Positions 13,798 to 25,520 of a stretch of 64,000 bases of DNA are shown piece after piece. The notes under the pieces are model-generated. The model was not told where the DNA came from, did not search any database, and saw only the letters and a program-made list of their open reading frames with translations. Each line of letters begins with the position of its first letter. Within the stretch, counting starts at the first letter, position 1. This DNA comes from Wolfiporia cocos (taxonomy: Eukaryota > Basidiomycota > Agaricomycetes > Polyporales > Phaeolaceae), in NCBI GenBank assembly GCA_029448655.1, contig JACCLO010000006.1:2914001-2978000 (forward strand), given 5' to 3'. A program made the position numbers and the translations under genes.

Positions 13798-16066
13798 ATG
13801 GCCTCTGCGCATGCAACCCAGTATCCGTACTCTGTACCGCCTCCGCCGCCAAACATGCGGAACGACCACGTCCGCCTGCCCTCCATCGGGGAGCTTGGCT
13901 TTGGCCAGGATGGCGCGGCCCCGCCGACCGGCGGTGGCCAGCCTGACCACGCGCGCCTGGCTCGACCTGAATGGCCCCGTTCCGCGCCTTCTGGCCCTGG
14001 GCCTGCACTACAATACGCCACAAATGCTCCGCCTCCGCATGACAGTACCAAAAGCCAGTATTCTCCAAGGGGAGAGACGCAGTACACCAGCCCTGCGCTA
14101 CCTGCGCACACACAGCAGAGCGCGAGCGCGCCGGGTCCAAACGGCTCTACATCTAGCGTGTCTCGCAGTGACGCGCCTGCACCCAACGCCTTGAAGCGTC
14201 CCCGTTCTGGGTCAGGTGTTGGAGCCAGCGCCTCTCCAGGGCGCTCTCACGTAAGTTACTTCTCCCGTGAATGGCATCTGCCACGATGTAAGCTAATCGC
14301 ATATCGATCGGGCATGCGTATTGCTCACTGCAGAATCCGTACCCACAACATGCGCCGTACGCATCACAGCCTCCGCCGCCTGGTTTCCAGCCAGGCCCTG
14401 TTCCGTTGGCCTCGCCGCACGAGCCCGCCCACCACCACCCCCCTCCCGTTTACACACACCCTCCGCCTGGGTATCCGACGTACGCTCCTCCACCACCCCA
14501 TTTGACACGACACTATCCGGTGGCACCTCCCATCCCTGTGCCTATCCACCATCACCATGCACCCAATGCCCCGTATCCGCCTCCTCCTGTTCCTGCGGAG
14601 CATTGGTCGCACCCGCCGCATCAAGCGCCGCCGCATCATTATGCTCCTTTCCCCCCCAGGAACCCAGCGCTTCCGCCGCCTCCCCCCGTAGATGCACGAG
14701 GTGCCGTCCCTGCTGAAAACGAAAAGGTGGTGATGCGCCAGAATACACTGCAAGAAGTGGGAGCGCATTTCGAACTGGATTGAGGCATTTTCTAACGTAT
14801 ACACGCCCAGATATACAAGCACTGCATTGCGCTGCAGCAATTTGCGAGCCGCTACTGTAAGTACCATTCTACCAGTATTCTTGAGGCTCTTGAATAGAAA
14901 CTTGCTCCAGCTCATATACAAGCAACTTCGCCCAATGTGCAACCCCCACCCGAAGAATTGGAGGACATGGCCAGGCGCGCCAGCGCAGTGGTCCGCTTGT
15001 TGGAGGACCTCCGACGCTTGGGTGCCGTCGAAGAAGCAGGGTCGCGGGATAGTACTTCTGCCCCTGTCAATACTGCGGAAGAACCTGCTCGTCCTCCGAA
15101 AAGGCCCTGGGAAGATGTTTCTCGCGAGGAAGAGAACGTCCCACCACCACCGCAAAATGCATACCCCGAGGTGAGCGTGCTTATGCGTTGACCATTTATG
15201 TGAATCACCGCTTACTTCTCCCTATCCCGCAGCAGGCTCAAGCGCCGTATCCGGATATAGCTGACAAGAGCACAGCCGAGGCAGATATGGAAATCATCCG
15301 TAGCAAACGTGCGACGAGCACCAGTGGTACTGCACCGGGCCAGCCCAAGAGCAAATACAGGAAGCGGAGCGTAAGTGTCAAGCAAGGTGTCTGGCCCTAA
15401 GTCTAACAAAGTCGATAGCGTGCCACCCCTCCCGGCAAATGCCACTCGTGCAACATTCGCGAGACACCCGAATGGAGACGGGGCCCTGACGGAGCAAGGA
15501 CCCTGTGCAATGCATGTGGTCTCCGTTAGTCCACTGCTAGACTCGCCGCGTTGCGCACCATCTGACCTGGTCTATTAGATTACGCCAAATTGATGCGCAA
15601 ACGTGACAAAGGTGCGGACGGCAAGGCCGCGCCAATCGATCTCCAGACGCTGCGAGCGTCGACCCAGTCTTCAAGAGGCGCGGAGTCGGAGACCTCTCAA
15701 TCACAGCAACCACAGTCGCAGCAGCCTCCCCTGCACCAGCAGGGTCCTCCTATGGCCCAAGGTCAATATGATCAGTCGAAGCAGGCACCTCCTCCGCCGA
15801 TGCACGCGAACCACCATCCTGGACACCCTCCGGCTCCCCACCCTCATACCGGCCCCTATCAGCTGTTGCCGGTTCCCCAGGGTCCGCCGCCGGCGCACCA
15901 GATGATGCCCCCTCCGCCCCCACCTCAACAGCCGCATAGCGAGCATAGCATAGTGGTTCCGCCGCCTCCGTGGATGACGTCGCCTACCACGCGGTCAGGC
16001 TATTCTGACCAATCGTATATGCGCTCATCGCATCCCCCGTCGCACGCGCGCGCATCTCCTCAGTGA
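13798..16066 (+). CDS. GATA-type zinc-finger transcription factor
   Basis: A nuclear DNA-binding regulator. Seven exons (13798-14250, 14334-14756, 14811-14856, 14911-15170, 15233-15370, 15419-15524, 15579-16066) join in phase to 637 residues. One GATA finger spans about residues 448-473 with spacing CX2CX18CX2C (CHSC ... CNAC), followed by the basic segment KLMRKRDK. The intron at 15525-15578 splits the finger's last helix. The 18-residue loop and the TPEWRRGP motif place it with the WC-2 / type IVb group and not with 17-residue-loop nitrogen regulators. The flanks are low complexity: Pro/His-rich before the finger (residues about 152-290) and Gln/Pro/His-rich after it. A short helical region (about 325-360) could mediate dimerisation. 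No PAS domain is seen. The target pathway cannot be named; light, iron or nitrogen control are all possible for this superfamily. It converges on the dioxygenase gene, 326 bp away. Confidence 0.92.
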
Positions 16067-16392
16067 GCGTGCGGCAATACTTAGTGATATATCTGCAGCA
16101 CCCTGTGTTTCTAGGCCATGTGTTGGCCATACTGTATGTGCTTCTTCCCTCATTTAATTAAGCCTAGTTGTATGACCGCCGCTCGTTGTTATCTCTTATT
16201 TCATCATGATGCCTCGTGTCCGCTCGTTAGCAGTGTTTCCATAAGCGTAATGGTACATTTGTCTGTCTAATAGAGAGTGGATGCCACAGCCCGTGATATC
16301 TGTGCGCGATCTTATCTGTGCGACGATGGCAGATGGACAGGATCGACGATTATCTCGATCTGCGGCGCAGGGGAAGATTGATCCATCGCTGC
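16067..16392. other. shared 3' intergenic region
   Basis: This holds the 3' ends of the convergent GATA and dioxygenase genes. Nothing else was seen. Confidence 0.6.
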
Positions 16393-18056
16393 TCAGTCGT
16401 TGTATCCGCGCGGCCTCGCGTTGCCGTCCTGCGGGTTTGTCGCGTCCACGCCGAGCTGCTTGAAGATCTCCACCTGCCTGTCCTTCGCGACCTTGCCGCC
16501 GCGCTCGTACTCCGCCACGGAGATGGGCCGCTCGCCATGCGGCGTAGCGCGCAGCGCGTGCCGCGTGTGCGGCCAGAAGTCGAAGGTCGCCGAGTGTGTG
16601 ACGATCTGCCCAATCGAGTTAATCGAGCCCGTGCGCGCGCGCCACTCCGGACTCACCCTGTTGTCCCAGAACGCGATGGAGTTCGGCTCCCAGTGGAAGC
16701 GCACCTGGAAGTCTGGGTTGATGCTGCGGAAACGGGGCGCGGTCAGCGGGTGCGCCGCGCGCCGCGAAGCAGGACACATGCCTAAGTTCGCGGAAGAGCA
16801 GGTTGAGGATCGTGTCGCTCTCTGCCTTTGGCACGCCCACGATGCGGCGCGTGAAACCTGCGCAGTGATGGTTGTGATGAGCCGGGCTCTGGGGGGAGAG
16901 TCGCAAGGAAAGCCACATACCTGGGTTGACGTAGATGCTCTTCCAGCCGGTCGCGGGGTGGACCCGGACGACCGGATGGACGGTCTCGACGGGCTCACGG
17001 CGCACGGTGAAGCCCGCGGCGCGTGAGCCATCTGCTTGCGCGACGGCGCTGTGGACAGCTGATAGGCCTTCGAGGTATTTCTGGAAGCCGGGGCTGAAGG
17101 AGGAGTAGAGCGCATAGCTACATTGATTGGATTAGCACTGGGACTGCGTTGGAATGCGTGCGGTCGACTTGCCCGGAGCTCCAGAGCGTGTCGCCGCCGT
17201 AGGGTGGGCCGGTGATGACCTTCAGCGAAGTTGTGCTGGGGGGCTGAAGCTCATAAGTGACATCTGAGTGCCAGAGCTCAAGCTTGTTGAAGGTCGTCGA
17301 GTCGGGGCGGCGAGAAGCGTCGTTGTAAACGACTATCATGATGTCAGTAAGTCAACGGAGAGGGGTTGAGAACAACGGCTCACCATGCACCTCCTCAAGA
17401 CCAGGTTCCCGAGGAACGGGAGTGGTCGCATGCTTGTGCAATGGACCGAAATGACGAGCCAGCTCGAGTTGCTCCCTGATGCTGATCTCCTGGTCGCGGA
17501 AGACTGAGAATCGGTTAAGCGGTCGATCGAGATCTCCACCGTAGATAGATGCAGCAACTCACAAACAACACCGCGCTCGGCGCAAAGCAATGCGCTGCCA
17601 CATAGCCACGTGAGATCTGTGAACGGTGCGAAAGGGCTTGATCTACGCACAGCTCATCCTTCTGCGCGTCTGTCAGTTTCCTGAGATCGATCCCCGAAAT
17701 CTCGGTCCCGATCGCGGGCGTCAAGTGCTGCACTTTGGTGGCCGCTCCTAAGAGATTCTTCTTCTCTGGGTCGGCAAACATAGCGCGCTCTGTGACGGGC
17801 TGCTCGCTTAGAGGCTCCCACTTCACATCGGGCCAGTGGGGCTACAGCGGAGGCGTTTCGTGTTATCTCTCGGAAAGACGCGTTCGGCAAGAAATCAAAG
17901 CACCTTGTAGTGGGCATACTTGTAGTCGCCGTCGTTCGCGTCTCCAGCAGGCGGCGAGTAGAAGGGGTTGAACACCTTGACCGCCTCCTTCAGCTTGGAG
18001 ACTTGGTCATGATCAGATGTGACGTTGGAAGTAACGTCGGTCGCTACGGGTGCCAT
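16393..18056 (-). CDS. TauD/TfdA-family Fe(II)/2-oxoglutarate dioxygenase
   Basis: A non-heme iron oxygenase that uses 2-oxoglutarate and O2 to hydroxylate a small substrate. Fungal relatives act on sulfonates such as taurine. Nine exons (17904-18056, 17651-17841, 17563-17594, 17384-17503, 17173-17332, 16921-17117, 16782-16857, 16657-16723, 16393-16605) close in phase to 402 residues. The iron ligands are visible: His and Asp of HSDVTY and the distal His of THSATFDFW. The 2-oxoglutarate-binding Arg lies just after it in HTRHALR. Family hallmarks include FFRDQEIS, TGPPYGGDTLW and FWDNR. Two of the eight introns start with GC instead of GT (17118-17172 and 16724-16781); in both, a GT alternative breaks the frame. 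The gene is transcribed divergently from XRN1. The exact substrate is not predictable. Confidence 0.9.
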
Positions 18057-19100
18057 GTCGGGGAGATGCAGATCAATGAATAGCTTGCATACTGTCAGCC
18101 GTTTTATACGAAGCAATCCTGATCATGGAGACAAGGTTATGTGCAATAAACGCACGAGCAAACGCGAATCGAAGGGGCGATTGCGACAATGTCCACGTGA
18201 CCGCGAAGCATGGAGCAAGGCGCGTACTCACGCGTCACGCGTCGCCGACGCTCTGTCTCAGAGCTTCGTATTGACCCATGGGGTCATCGTGTCTGCGGCA
18301 TACGCCTAGCGACGATGTCAGGATCACAGTGTCGGTGATTGAGGGGATGTACAGGCAGAAGAGACGAAGACGCTCAGAGGAGTTGTCGTAGCACATAACA
18401 TGGCGTGATTAGCCTTTGGTCCAGACGCTAGATTGCGCAGATGGAGAGACGAGTCAAGGGAGTAGATACCAGCAGGCACCGGCCCCATGACTATACCCGG
18501 AGCGGTTACGGCATGGACGAGAGCCACCGGATCAGGCATAGGGAGGCACTCAAGGAGGACCGATGGAGTACCGTGTTCTTGGCCATGAGTACGATGTACA
18601 ACGCACCACCGGCCCGTTCATGTGCATTGCGATGAGCAGAATGAAATGAGCCAGCGGATTGGACGCAAAGCTGACCACTTGTACAAAGATCTCATCCCGA
18701 AACGGAGGTTGTAGATCGCTCGCTGAGACAGAGCCCGCAGTCAATCAGTGTGCACCATTCACCTGGCGAGAAGATAGAAATCTGGTAGAGATTGCATATT
18801 GCGAGGGCGAATTCGAACATGCAGACTGCCCAGTATGTCAGAGGTTCTTGAAGTTACTGGACGGAAGGTTCAATTTCAGATGGTCGCTGGTATTATCGTA
18901 AGCAAGTACAAGTACATTGAGGGCACCAGGTGGGTTTGATAGGCGCCTGAGTGCTTAGCGTCTCCCAGCCACGTGCGCTTACTATATCGAGTTGTCGTGC
19001 CCGACACACGAGTAAACGGTTCGGACATAGGAGCAGCCACCCGTGAGGCTGCGGGACTTGTTGGTCATTTCTCAACTACGCTCTTCATAGGGTATTCAGT
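18057..19100. other. divergent promoter region, dioxygenase / XRN1
   Basis: About 1 kb between two start codons on opposite strands. It must contain both promoters and the XRN1 5' leader. No gene, repeat or recognisable operator was seen. Confidence 0.55.
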
Positions 19101-22100
19101 ATGGGTAAGTGTTCTGGTCTATGTGTATACGCAGCTCGGTTCTTATTGGATCGTAACGGCAGGTATTCCGAAGGTCTGCTTCCCATATTGCCTGCATCGT
19201 GTCCGGGACAAAGACTGACACCGTACGGGAACAGTTCTTCAGATATATCTCGTGAGTAGAATAAACTTTGATACTCGCCTGTTCTGATACATATTTGCAG
19301 AGAGCGATACCCTTTGACGTCGCAGCTGATTGAGGAGAATAAGATACCAGAATTTGGTATGCCGCCGATCATCCGTATGCAGACATTGTCTCCTGATGTT
19401 CTGTGACCTCAGACAACCTTTATGTTGACTTCAACGGCATTATTCATAACTGTAAGTGCTCATTCGTCGCTTTGGAGCAATTATTGACCCCAATTTAGGC
19501 TCACATCCCAACGATGGCGACGCACATTTTCGCATGTCAGAAGAGCAAATCTTCACCTCCATTTTCGCATATGTAGACCATCTGTTTACTAAGATCAAGC
19601 CCAAGAAGCTGTTCTTTATGGCAATTGACGGCGTGGCTCCGCGAGCCAAGATGAACCAGCAGCGAAGTCGTCGGTTCCGCACGGCAAAGGAGATGAAGGA
19701 AATCAGGGAGAAGGCGGAGCAAAGAGGGGAAAAGCTGCCTGAAGAGAAGGCGTTTGACAGTAATTGTATCACGCCAGGTGAGCTTCCATCTCCACGCCTT
19801 GCGACACATGCATCAGACCGAATATTTAGGCACGGTCTTCATGGCAAAGCTGTCGTTGCAATTGAAGTATTTTGTGAATAAGAAGATATCAGAGGACGCG
19901 AACTGGCAAGGCGTGACGGTCGTGCTGTCGGGACACGATGTTCCCGGTGAAGGAGAGCACAAAGTCATGGAGTACATCCGACTTTCGCGGGCGCAGCCGG
20001 ACTACGACCCCAATGTTCGACACTGCCTGTACGGCCTTGACGCCGACTTGATCATGCTAGGCCTATTGAGCCATGATCCTCACTTCTGCCTCCTGCGGGA
20101 AGAGGTGAAATTTGGACCAGCAGCCAAGCATAAGGGCAAACAAAGGCATGTCCTCATATGCTGTCGCAGTCGGCTTGCATGAGCTCACTGCCATGTAGTC
20201 TGGAGTCGATCAACTTCTATCTTTTGCATCTCACGCTGATGCGGGAATACCTCGATCTTGAGTTCCATGACATCGAGCCTGTGCTTCCGTTCTCATATAG
20301 CTTGGAGCATGTCATAGACGACTTCATTCTTCTAGCGGTGTTCGTGGGCAACGATTTCTTACCCAATCTTCCGGATTTGCATATTCACGAGAATGGGCTG
20401 GAGAAGTTGTTCGATGTATACAAGAAGTGCTTGCCGTCTCTAGGTATGGCATTGATGGTCGTCCCTTATGACTTTCATTCACCCTAGCTGAATGCAGACG
20501 GGTACTTGAACGAAAGCGGCACTATCAACACAAAGAGATTGCAAGTTATCCTGGACGAGATGGCCGAATGGGAACGAGAGATTTTCGAGAAGGAGTATTC
20601 CGATCTTAATTGGTACAAGGGCAAGCAGGCGAAACATGTCCAGGATATGGAGCTTGCTCGTAAACGAGCGAAACTCGGTGCGTTTTCTCATCGTGTATAT
20701 ATTGATATCTCGCTGAGTGCGACCTACAGTCCTCACCAGACCCCAGCGGGAGATCTTCAACCAAGTAAAGCAATTCGTGCTGGAACACAGAAATGCTTCC
20801 TCATCAAAGAGGAGGACCCGCCTGACAATGCCAAACAACTTCCCAGCGCGCGAGCGCAAGTTTATCAACGATCTTGCAAATGACTTGCGTCTTTCACTCA
20901 CGTGGGACGAATATGATGAGCAGGATCAGAACTTGGTGACCTGGCGCTTCCCAGGCGAGCTGGAGGAGCCAATACCAGGGGCCGAGAATGGGGCGGCCGA
21001 CGTTGACACGCAGGCTGCTGTGGACGACGAGGATAACGAGGACGATGAGTGGGAGGACGAGGACGATGAGGAGAGCAGGGCAGCTGTGGACAGAGTGCTG
21101 GCGAAGTACGAAAAGGCGAAAGTTAAGGAGGATGATAAGGAGGGTGACTTCGATGTGCGGTATGAGATGTCTGTGAAGGAGAAGATGGACGAGTGGAAGA
21201 GAAATTACTACCGGGTATGTGATTTCTACCGTTGGTGTGGTGTGGTGTGGTTAGAGGAAGCTGACTTGCTATTTAGGGCAAACTCGAGATCTCATATGAC
21301 AATCCAGAGGAGATGGGCCAGCTTGTCCATCGGTATGTTGAGGGGATGCAATGGGTCATGCACTATTATTATAGCGGTGTTGCGTCGTGGAGTTGGTTCT
21401 ACGACTACCACTATGCGCCTCGTATCTCAGGTAAGCGCTAAGCTCGACCTTCTTTTCTAGCCTTTTTCTGATGACGTTACAAGATCTTAAGGGCGTCGAC
21501 AGGATGTCATTCCGCTTCGACCTCGGGAAGCCATTCCGGCCATTCGAGCAACTCATGGGTGTCTTACCAGAGGCTAGTAAAGCACTGATCCCACCTGCAT
21601 ACAGGGTTGGTTCGTTCAGCACCACCTGTTGGTTGTTACTCACACAAAGTCATACTTAAAACACTCCAGGAGTTGATGGATGACCAGAACTCGCCCATTC
21701 TCGATTTCTATCCGCAGGAATTCGAGCAAGATTTGAACGGGAAAAAGCAGGATTGGGAGGCGATCGTGAAAATCCCGTTCATCGATGAGAAGCGACTTCT
21801 CGCTGCAATGGCTTGTACGCATGCATCGTTCATTAGCTTCCCGCGTATTCGCTGACCGCTAACTTCTAAGCTCGAGAACATCGACTGACAGAAGAAGAGA
21901 AGCGTCGCAACTCATTTGGGACAAGCACGAAGTTTAACTTCCGTCCTGGGAAGGTCACAGAATATCCCTCTTCGTTGCCTGGCTTCTTCCCATCGCTGTA
22001 TCGCTGCATGTGTCAGATGGAACCCTTCGACTTGCCAACTCTGGACGGTCTACATTTCATCGAAGGCCTGTGCGATGGCGTTTTCCTCGGCGCCGAGGCA

Positions 22101-24491
22101 CTCGCTGGTTTCCCGTCTCTGCAGACACTCCCGCACACCGCCTCATTAGGGCACCACGGCGTCAACGTGCACGGTTCGGAAAGTCGCAACAAGTCTATGG
22201 TCGTGCACATTGAGAACGTCCACGAGAACCGCAAGACAGAAGACATTGCGCGCGAGATGATTGGCCAACGAACATTCATTGGCTGGCCATTCCTGCAGGA
22301 AGGAATGGTGGCCTCAGTATCTGACTCTCTGTTCAAGTATGAAAAGATGTCAGTCATCCCTGGAAAGCCGGCCAAGGTGGTCTCCACCCCGCATTCTCCA
22401 CAAGGCCTAGGGTTGTGGAAGACAAAGGCTGAGAAGATCGAAACCTTCTATTCAAAGCGATGCGGTGTGATCACTGGCAATGTCGATGTCCTAGTTCATG
22501 TCAGGCCGTTGAAAGGTATATTAGTCTATGTATCGTGGTTTCGCTCACTAATCACCGAGCAGGTCTGAAGCGGTTGGATACGGGCGCACTCGTTAAGGAC
22601 TACGAAGACGCTAGCAAGGAGACCGAACTAGCCGTACAACTCACGGTGCCAGAGGTTATCTCAGAAGATCCTCGCTATTTAGAGAAAGAGCCCCCTTCCC
22701 TTGCCGAGGAGTTCCCCGATGGCAGCAAAGTTTTCTTTTTGGGCGAGCATGCCTACGGCATCGCAGCCCAAGTGTCGTCCACGACGACGGAGACTCTTTC
22801 TGTCGTGCTTGCCGTAGGTTTCTCATCGTCTATCTGCAGCAGCCCTCTGATGATGTTGTGCAGTTCTTCCCGTCAGAAAAGGCAGAGAATGATAAGTTCA
22901 AAGCAATCGCGACGAGCCGTATGGCGACGAGATATTACCCTTCTTTCAAAGTCGCCGATATGGTGGGGCTCTCTAGCCGTGCGCTCTCCAGAGTGACCTC
23001 CAGTTTCATGGTCATCACATCCGACGGTCAAAAGCAAAACCTTGGACTCAGCCTAAAATTCGAGGGCAAGGGCATGAAAGTCATTGGCTACTCGCGTAAA
23101 GATGGTCGAGCATGGGAGTTCAGTGAGAAAGCGATTGATCTCATCACAGAATACCGGGTATTACGGCCGTTGTTCTTTCCGCGATGCTGTGGCTTACACT
23201 GTTGCAGATGCAGCATCCGGAAGTGATGCGATGCCTCGATAAGGGTGGTGATGGTATGATTTTCGTGTGCCGTCGATCGTGTCACGTCCTTCTCACTTAT
23301 TTTATCAGCGATGCTGGAAGCGGCAGATATCTTCCCAGGGCCTGATGCCGACAGTAAAGTCAAGGAGGTCAAAGCGTGGCTAACTTCAAAGGGTGTCCGG
23401 GACTTCGAGCCGGTGTCGTTGTTTTGCGACCAGCTCAAGAAGGTGCTTACAACAGTTGTCGCTATGATGTACTCGAAGTTGACACAATGCTCCAGGAAAC
23501 TGTCAAAGAGATTGAGGCTCTCGAGGATCAGATTACTGCCACTAAGTCGGCGGCAAACATCAAGAAGGCGGTGGTCAAAGGTATCCCGAGGCAAGCTGTG
23601 CTGAAGCCATCTCATGCGGTCTACCGCCTGCGAAACCAACACTTCGCCCTTGGAGACCGGGTGACGATGGTGCAAGATTCTGGCTCTGTCCCATTGTCGG
23701 TCAAGGGCGTAGTGATCGGCATGAACGCTAAGTCGATGGACGTAGTGTGGGATGCTGCGTTCATGTCTGGAACCACGCTTGGAGATAGGTATGGCTGCTA
23801 GTGCGAGTCCGCGGTTTTGGTGCGCTCATACCTGAGCGCAGGTGTTCACCATACCGGGGGGCAACGGTGGAGTTCACGTCGTGCTTGAACCTCTCCAACC
23901 CTCAGTTCATCGCATCGACCAACCCGAAGGAGCCCACACAGCAGAAGCCGAGCGCACCGTTCAAGCCACGGTTTGGTATTTATCCTGCTGTACAACCGCC
24001 ACCGGGGCAACAAGCCGTTGCTGGCTTCCGGCATGCGCCTCAGACGTAAGCTGGCTTGTGTACTAAAACTCTCCCGACGTTGACAATGTGTCCACAGTCA
24101 GGCTGCTCCCGTCCACATTATGACCAACCCGAACCGAGGGCGGGACAGTTTTGTCAACGGACATCACCCGGTTGCTGTTCGCGCTGCGGCTCCTGTTGAC
24201 GGTGCAGGTCACGCGGAACTTGCAGGTCCTCCACCGCCTATCAATGGACATGCGATACCCGGGAGAGGCAAGCCTCCAGTGCACCCGCGTGGAGGCCCTG
24301 GGCATCACCCGCGCGGCATGCCACACGCTCCCCCTGTTGCTCCACGAGGCGGCTTTATTGCAGCTCCTCGTGGGCGCGGAGGCTTCGCGGTCCATAACAA
24401 CAGGGGTCGTGGCGCACCCCCTCACAGGGGAGGAGTTTTCCGTGGCAGAGGGAGTCGTGGTGCGCATACGCCCCCGGTAGTGCCGTCATGA
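19101..24491 (+). CDS. XRN1: 5'-3' exoribonuclease 1
   Basis: The cytoplasmic exonuclease that degrades decapped mRNA from the 5' end. It has 21 exons and 1,445 residues. The ATG plus one G lie at 19101-19104, followed by exons 19163-19173 (11 nt), 19235-19251 (17 nt), 19301-19356, 19413-19451, 19499-19777, 19830-20145, 20199-20443, 20498-20677, 20730-21214, 21277-21430, 21484-21605, 21670-21814, 21871-22515, 22563-22813, 22840-23157, 23208-23253, 23309-23442, 23496-23788, 23842-24045 and 24098-24491. All phases agree. The protein opens MGIPKFFRYISERYP and carries the catalytic Asp35 (YVDFNG), the [10 protein letters not shown] motif and the GNDFLP motif of the XRN nuclease core. A highly acidic linker ([17 protein letters not shown]) follows CR2. 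The C-terminus is an Arg/Gly-rich tail with many RGG/RGR repeats, likely RNA-binding and methylated. The intron at 20146-20198 is GC-AG. A 53-nt intron at 23443-23495 explains an apparent frameshift. Confidence 0.97.
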
Positions 24492-25520
24492 GTTCTCCAG
24501 AGCGGTTGATCCTATGTCCCTGCGGACAGTTGGAAACGTTGTATCTTAGTTTGTAGCATATACTTGTCGCTGCGCTGCTATCGCACTGTTGTTGCATTCT
24601 GTAAGCATCCCCCCTCAATGCCGCTGTAACACGGATTCAGTAGTCTACACTACAATTAGTACGCTGTGAACAGTTGGGAGTTGTCAGCGTCTGTTGAGCT
24701 GTGGATTCACGACATAAGCACTGTTCCCCGGCTCATGATGGAGTCACATGGAAGGAATGCTGCAGGCTAAGCCAAAACTACTATCGGGTGGTAATCGCTT
24801 ACGTGAAACCTCGGAGCACCGTGACACAAACACTTGTCTCCCATAAGCAGATATCATGGTGATGTCCTTTCAGAGACGGGATTGACGAAAGTTTACTCAT
24901 AGATAGTGCGGCACCTGCGACAGTCCATAGCTATGCAGCACAGAGATCGCATGAGTCCTGCCTAGAGTGTGTTTGCCAGGAAGAACAATCGATCGGCCAC
25001 GAGATGCCCCCGTGGAGTAGAGTGCTTGTAAATGCCTAGTGATTTAGTAGACAAAGCCGCGGTGGCAGATGCAAGCATGAGCAGTGTATGAACATCACGG
25101 GAACTAGGCAAGCGACCAATAGTCGTCGGCCAGCTTTAACCGAATTTTCGGATAAGTACGCAGATTAGTGCACTGGATTCTGTTAAAATGCTAGTCTCGA
25201 CGATTGATACGCAGCGAGAACACCCACAGGTCCGGTGGCGTTCACGTCTCTGCTATCCGGATGCGCTCTACAGCAAGCATACGTAGCTGCAGCGCATACC
25301 TTGACTTGCAGAGCGCGATTTGGATTTGTACATCGTATATGTATCCGCTGCTCATCGTATCGTATATGTAATCCGTCGCGTCTTCACTAGACGCCCATGG
25401 AGTTGAGCGCTAGGGATCGACCATGTGACCGCGAATTTTCAAAGCAGCTCTTACCCTTACCCGATCCCGACAAGTCCACCTTAAGCTTGCGCTGTGCTCA
25501 CGATTCGTGACGGGCTCGGA
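24492..25520. other. intergenic XRN1-GUA1
   Basis: About 1 kb holding the XRN1 3' end and the GUA1 promoter. No gene was seen. A short imperfect direct repeat lies at 25332-25375. Confidence 0.55.
25332..25375. repeat. imperfect direct repeat upstream of GUA1
   Basis: ATCGTATATGTATCCG (25332-25347) recurs at 25359-25375 as ATCGTATATGTAATCCG, with one inserted base. It lies about 150-190 bp before the GUA1 start codon, so it could be a duplicated regulatory site, but no known motif matches. Confidence 0.6.

Noticed and set aside
13057..13950. 297-codon open frame on the minus strand across the GATA promoter and first exon
   Set aside because: No domain or protein-like composition (very Arg-rich), and it overlaps the pyrimidine-rich promoter and real coding exon; best explained by GC-rich sequence lacking stops.
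16400..17026. 208-codon plus-strand frame
   Set aside because: Antisense shadow of the well-supported dioxygenase exons.
23443..23495. Apparent frameshift in XRN1
   Set aside because: A 53-nt GT-AG intron restores the frame exactly, so there is no mutation.
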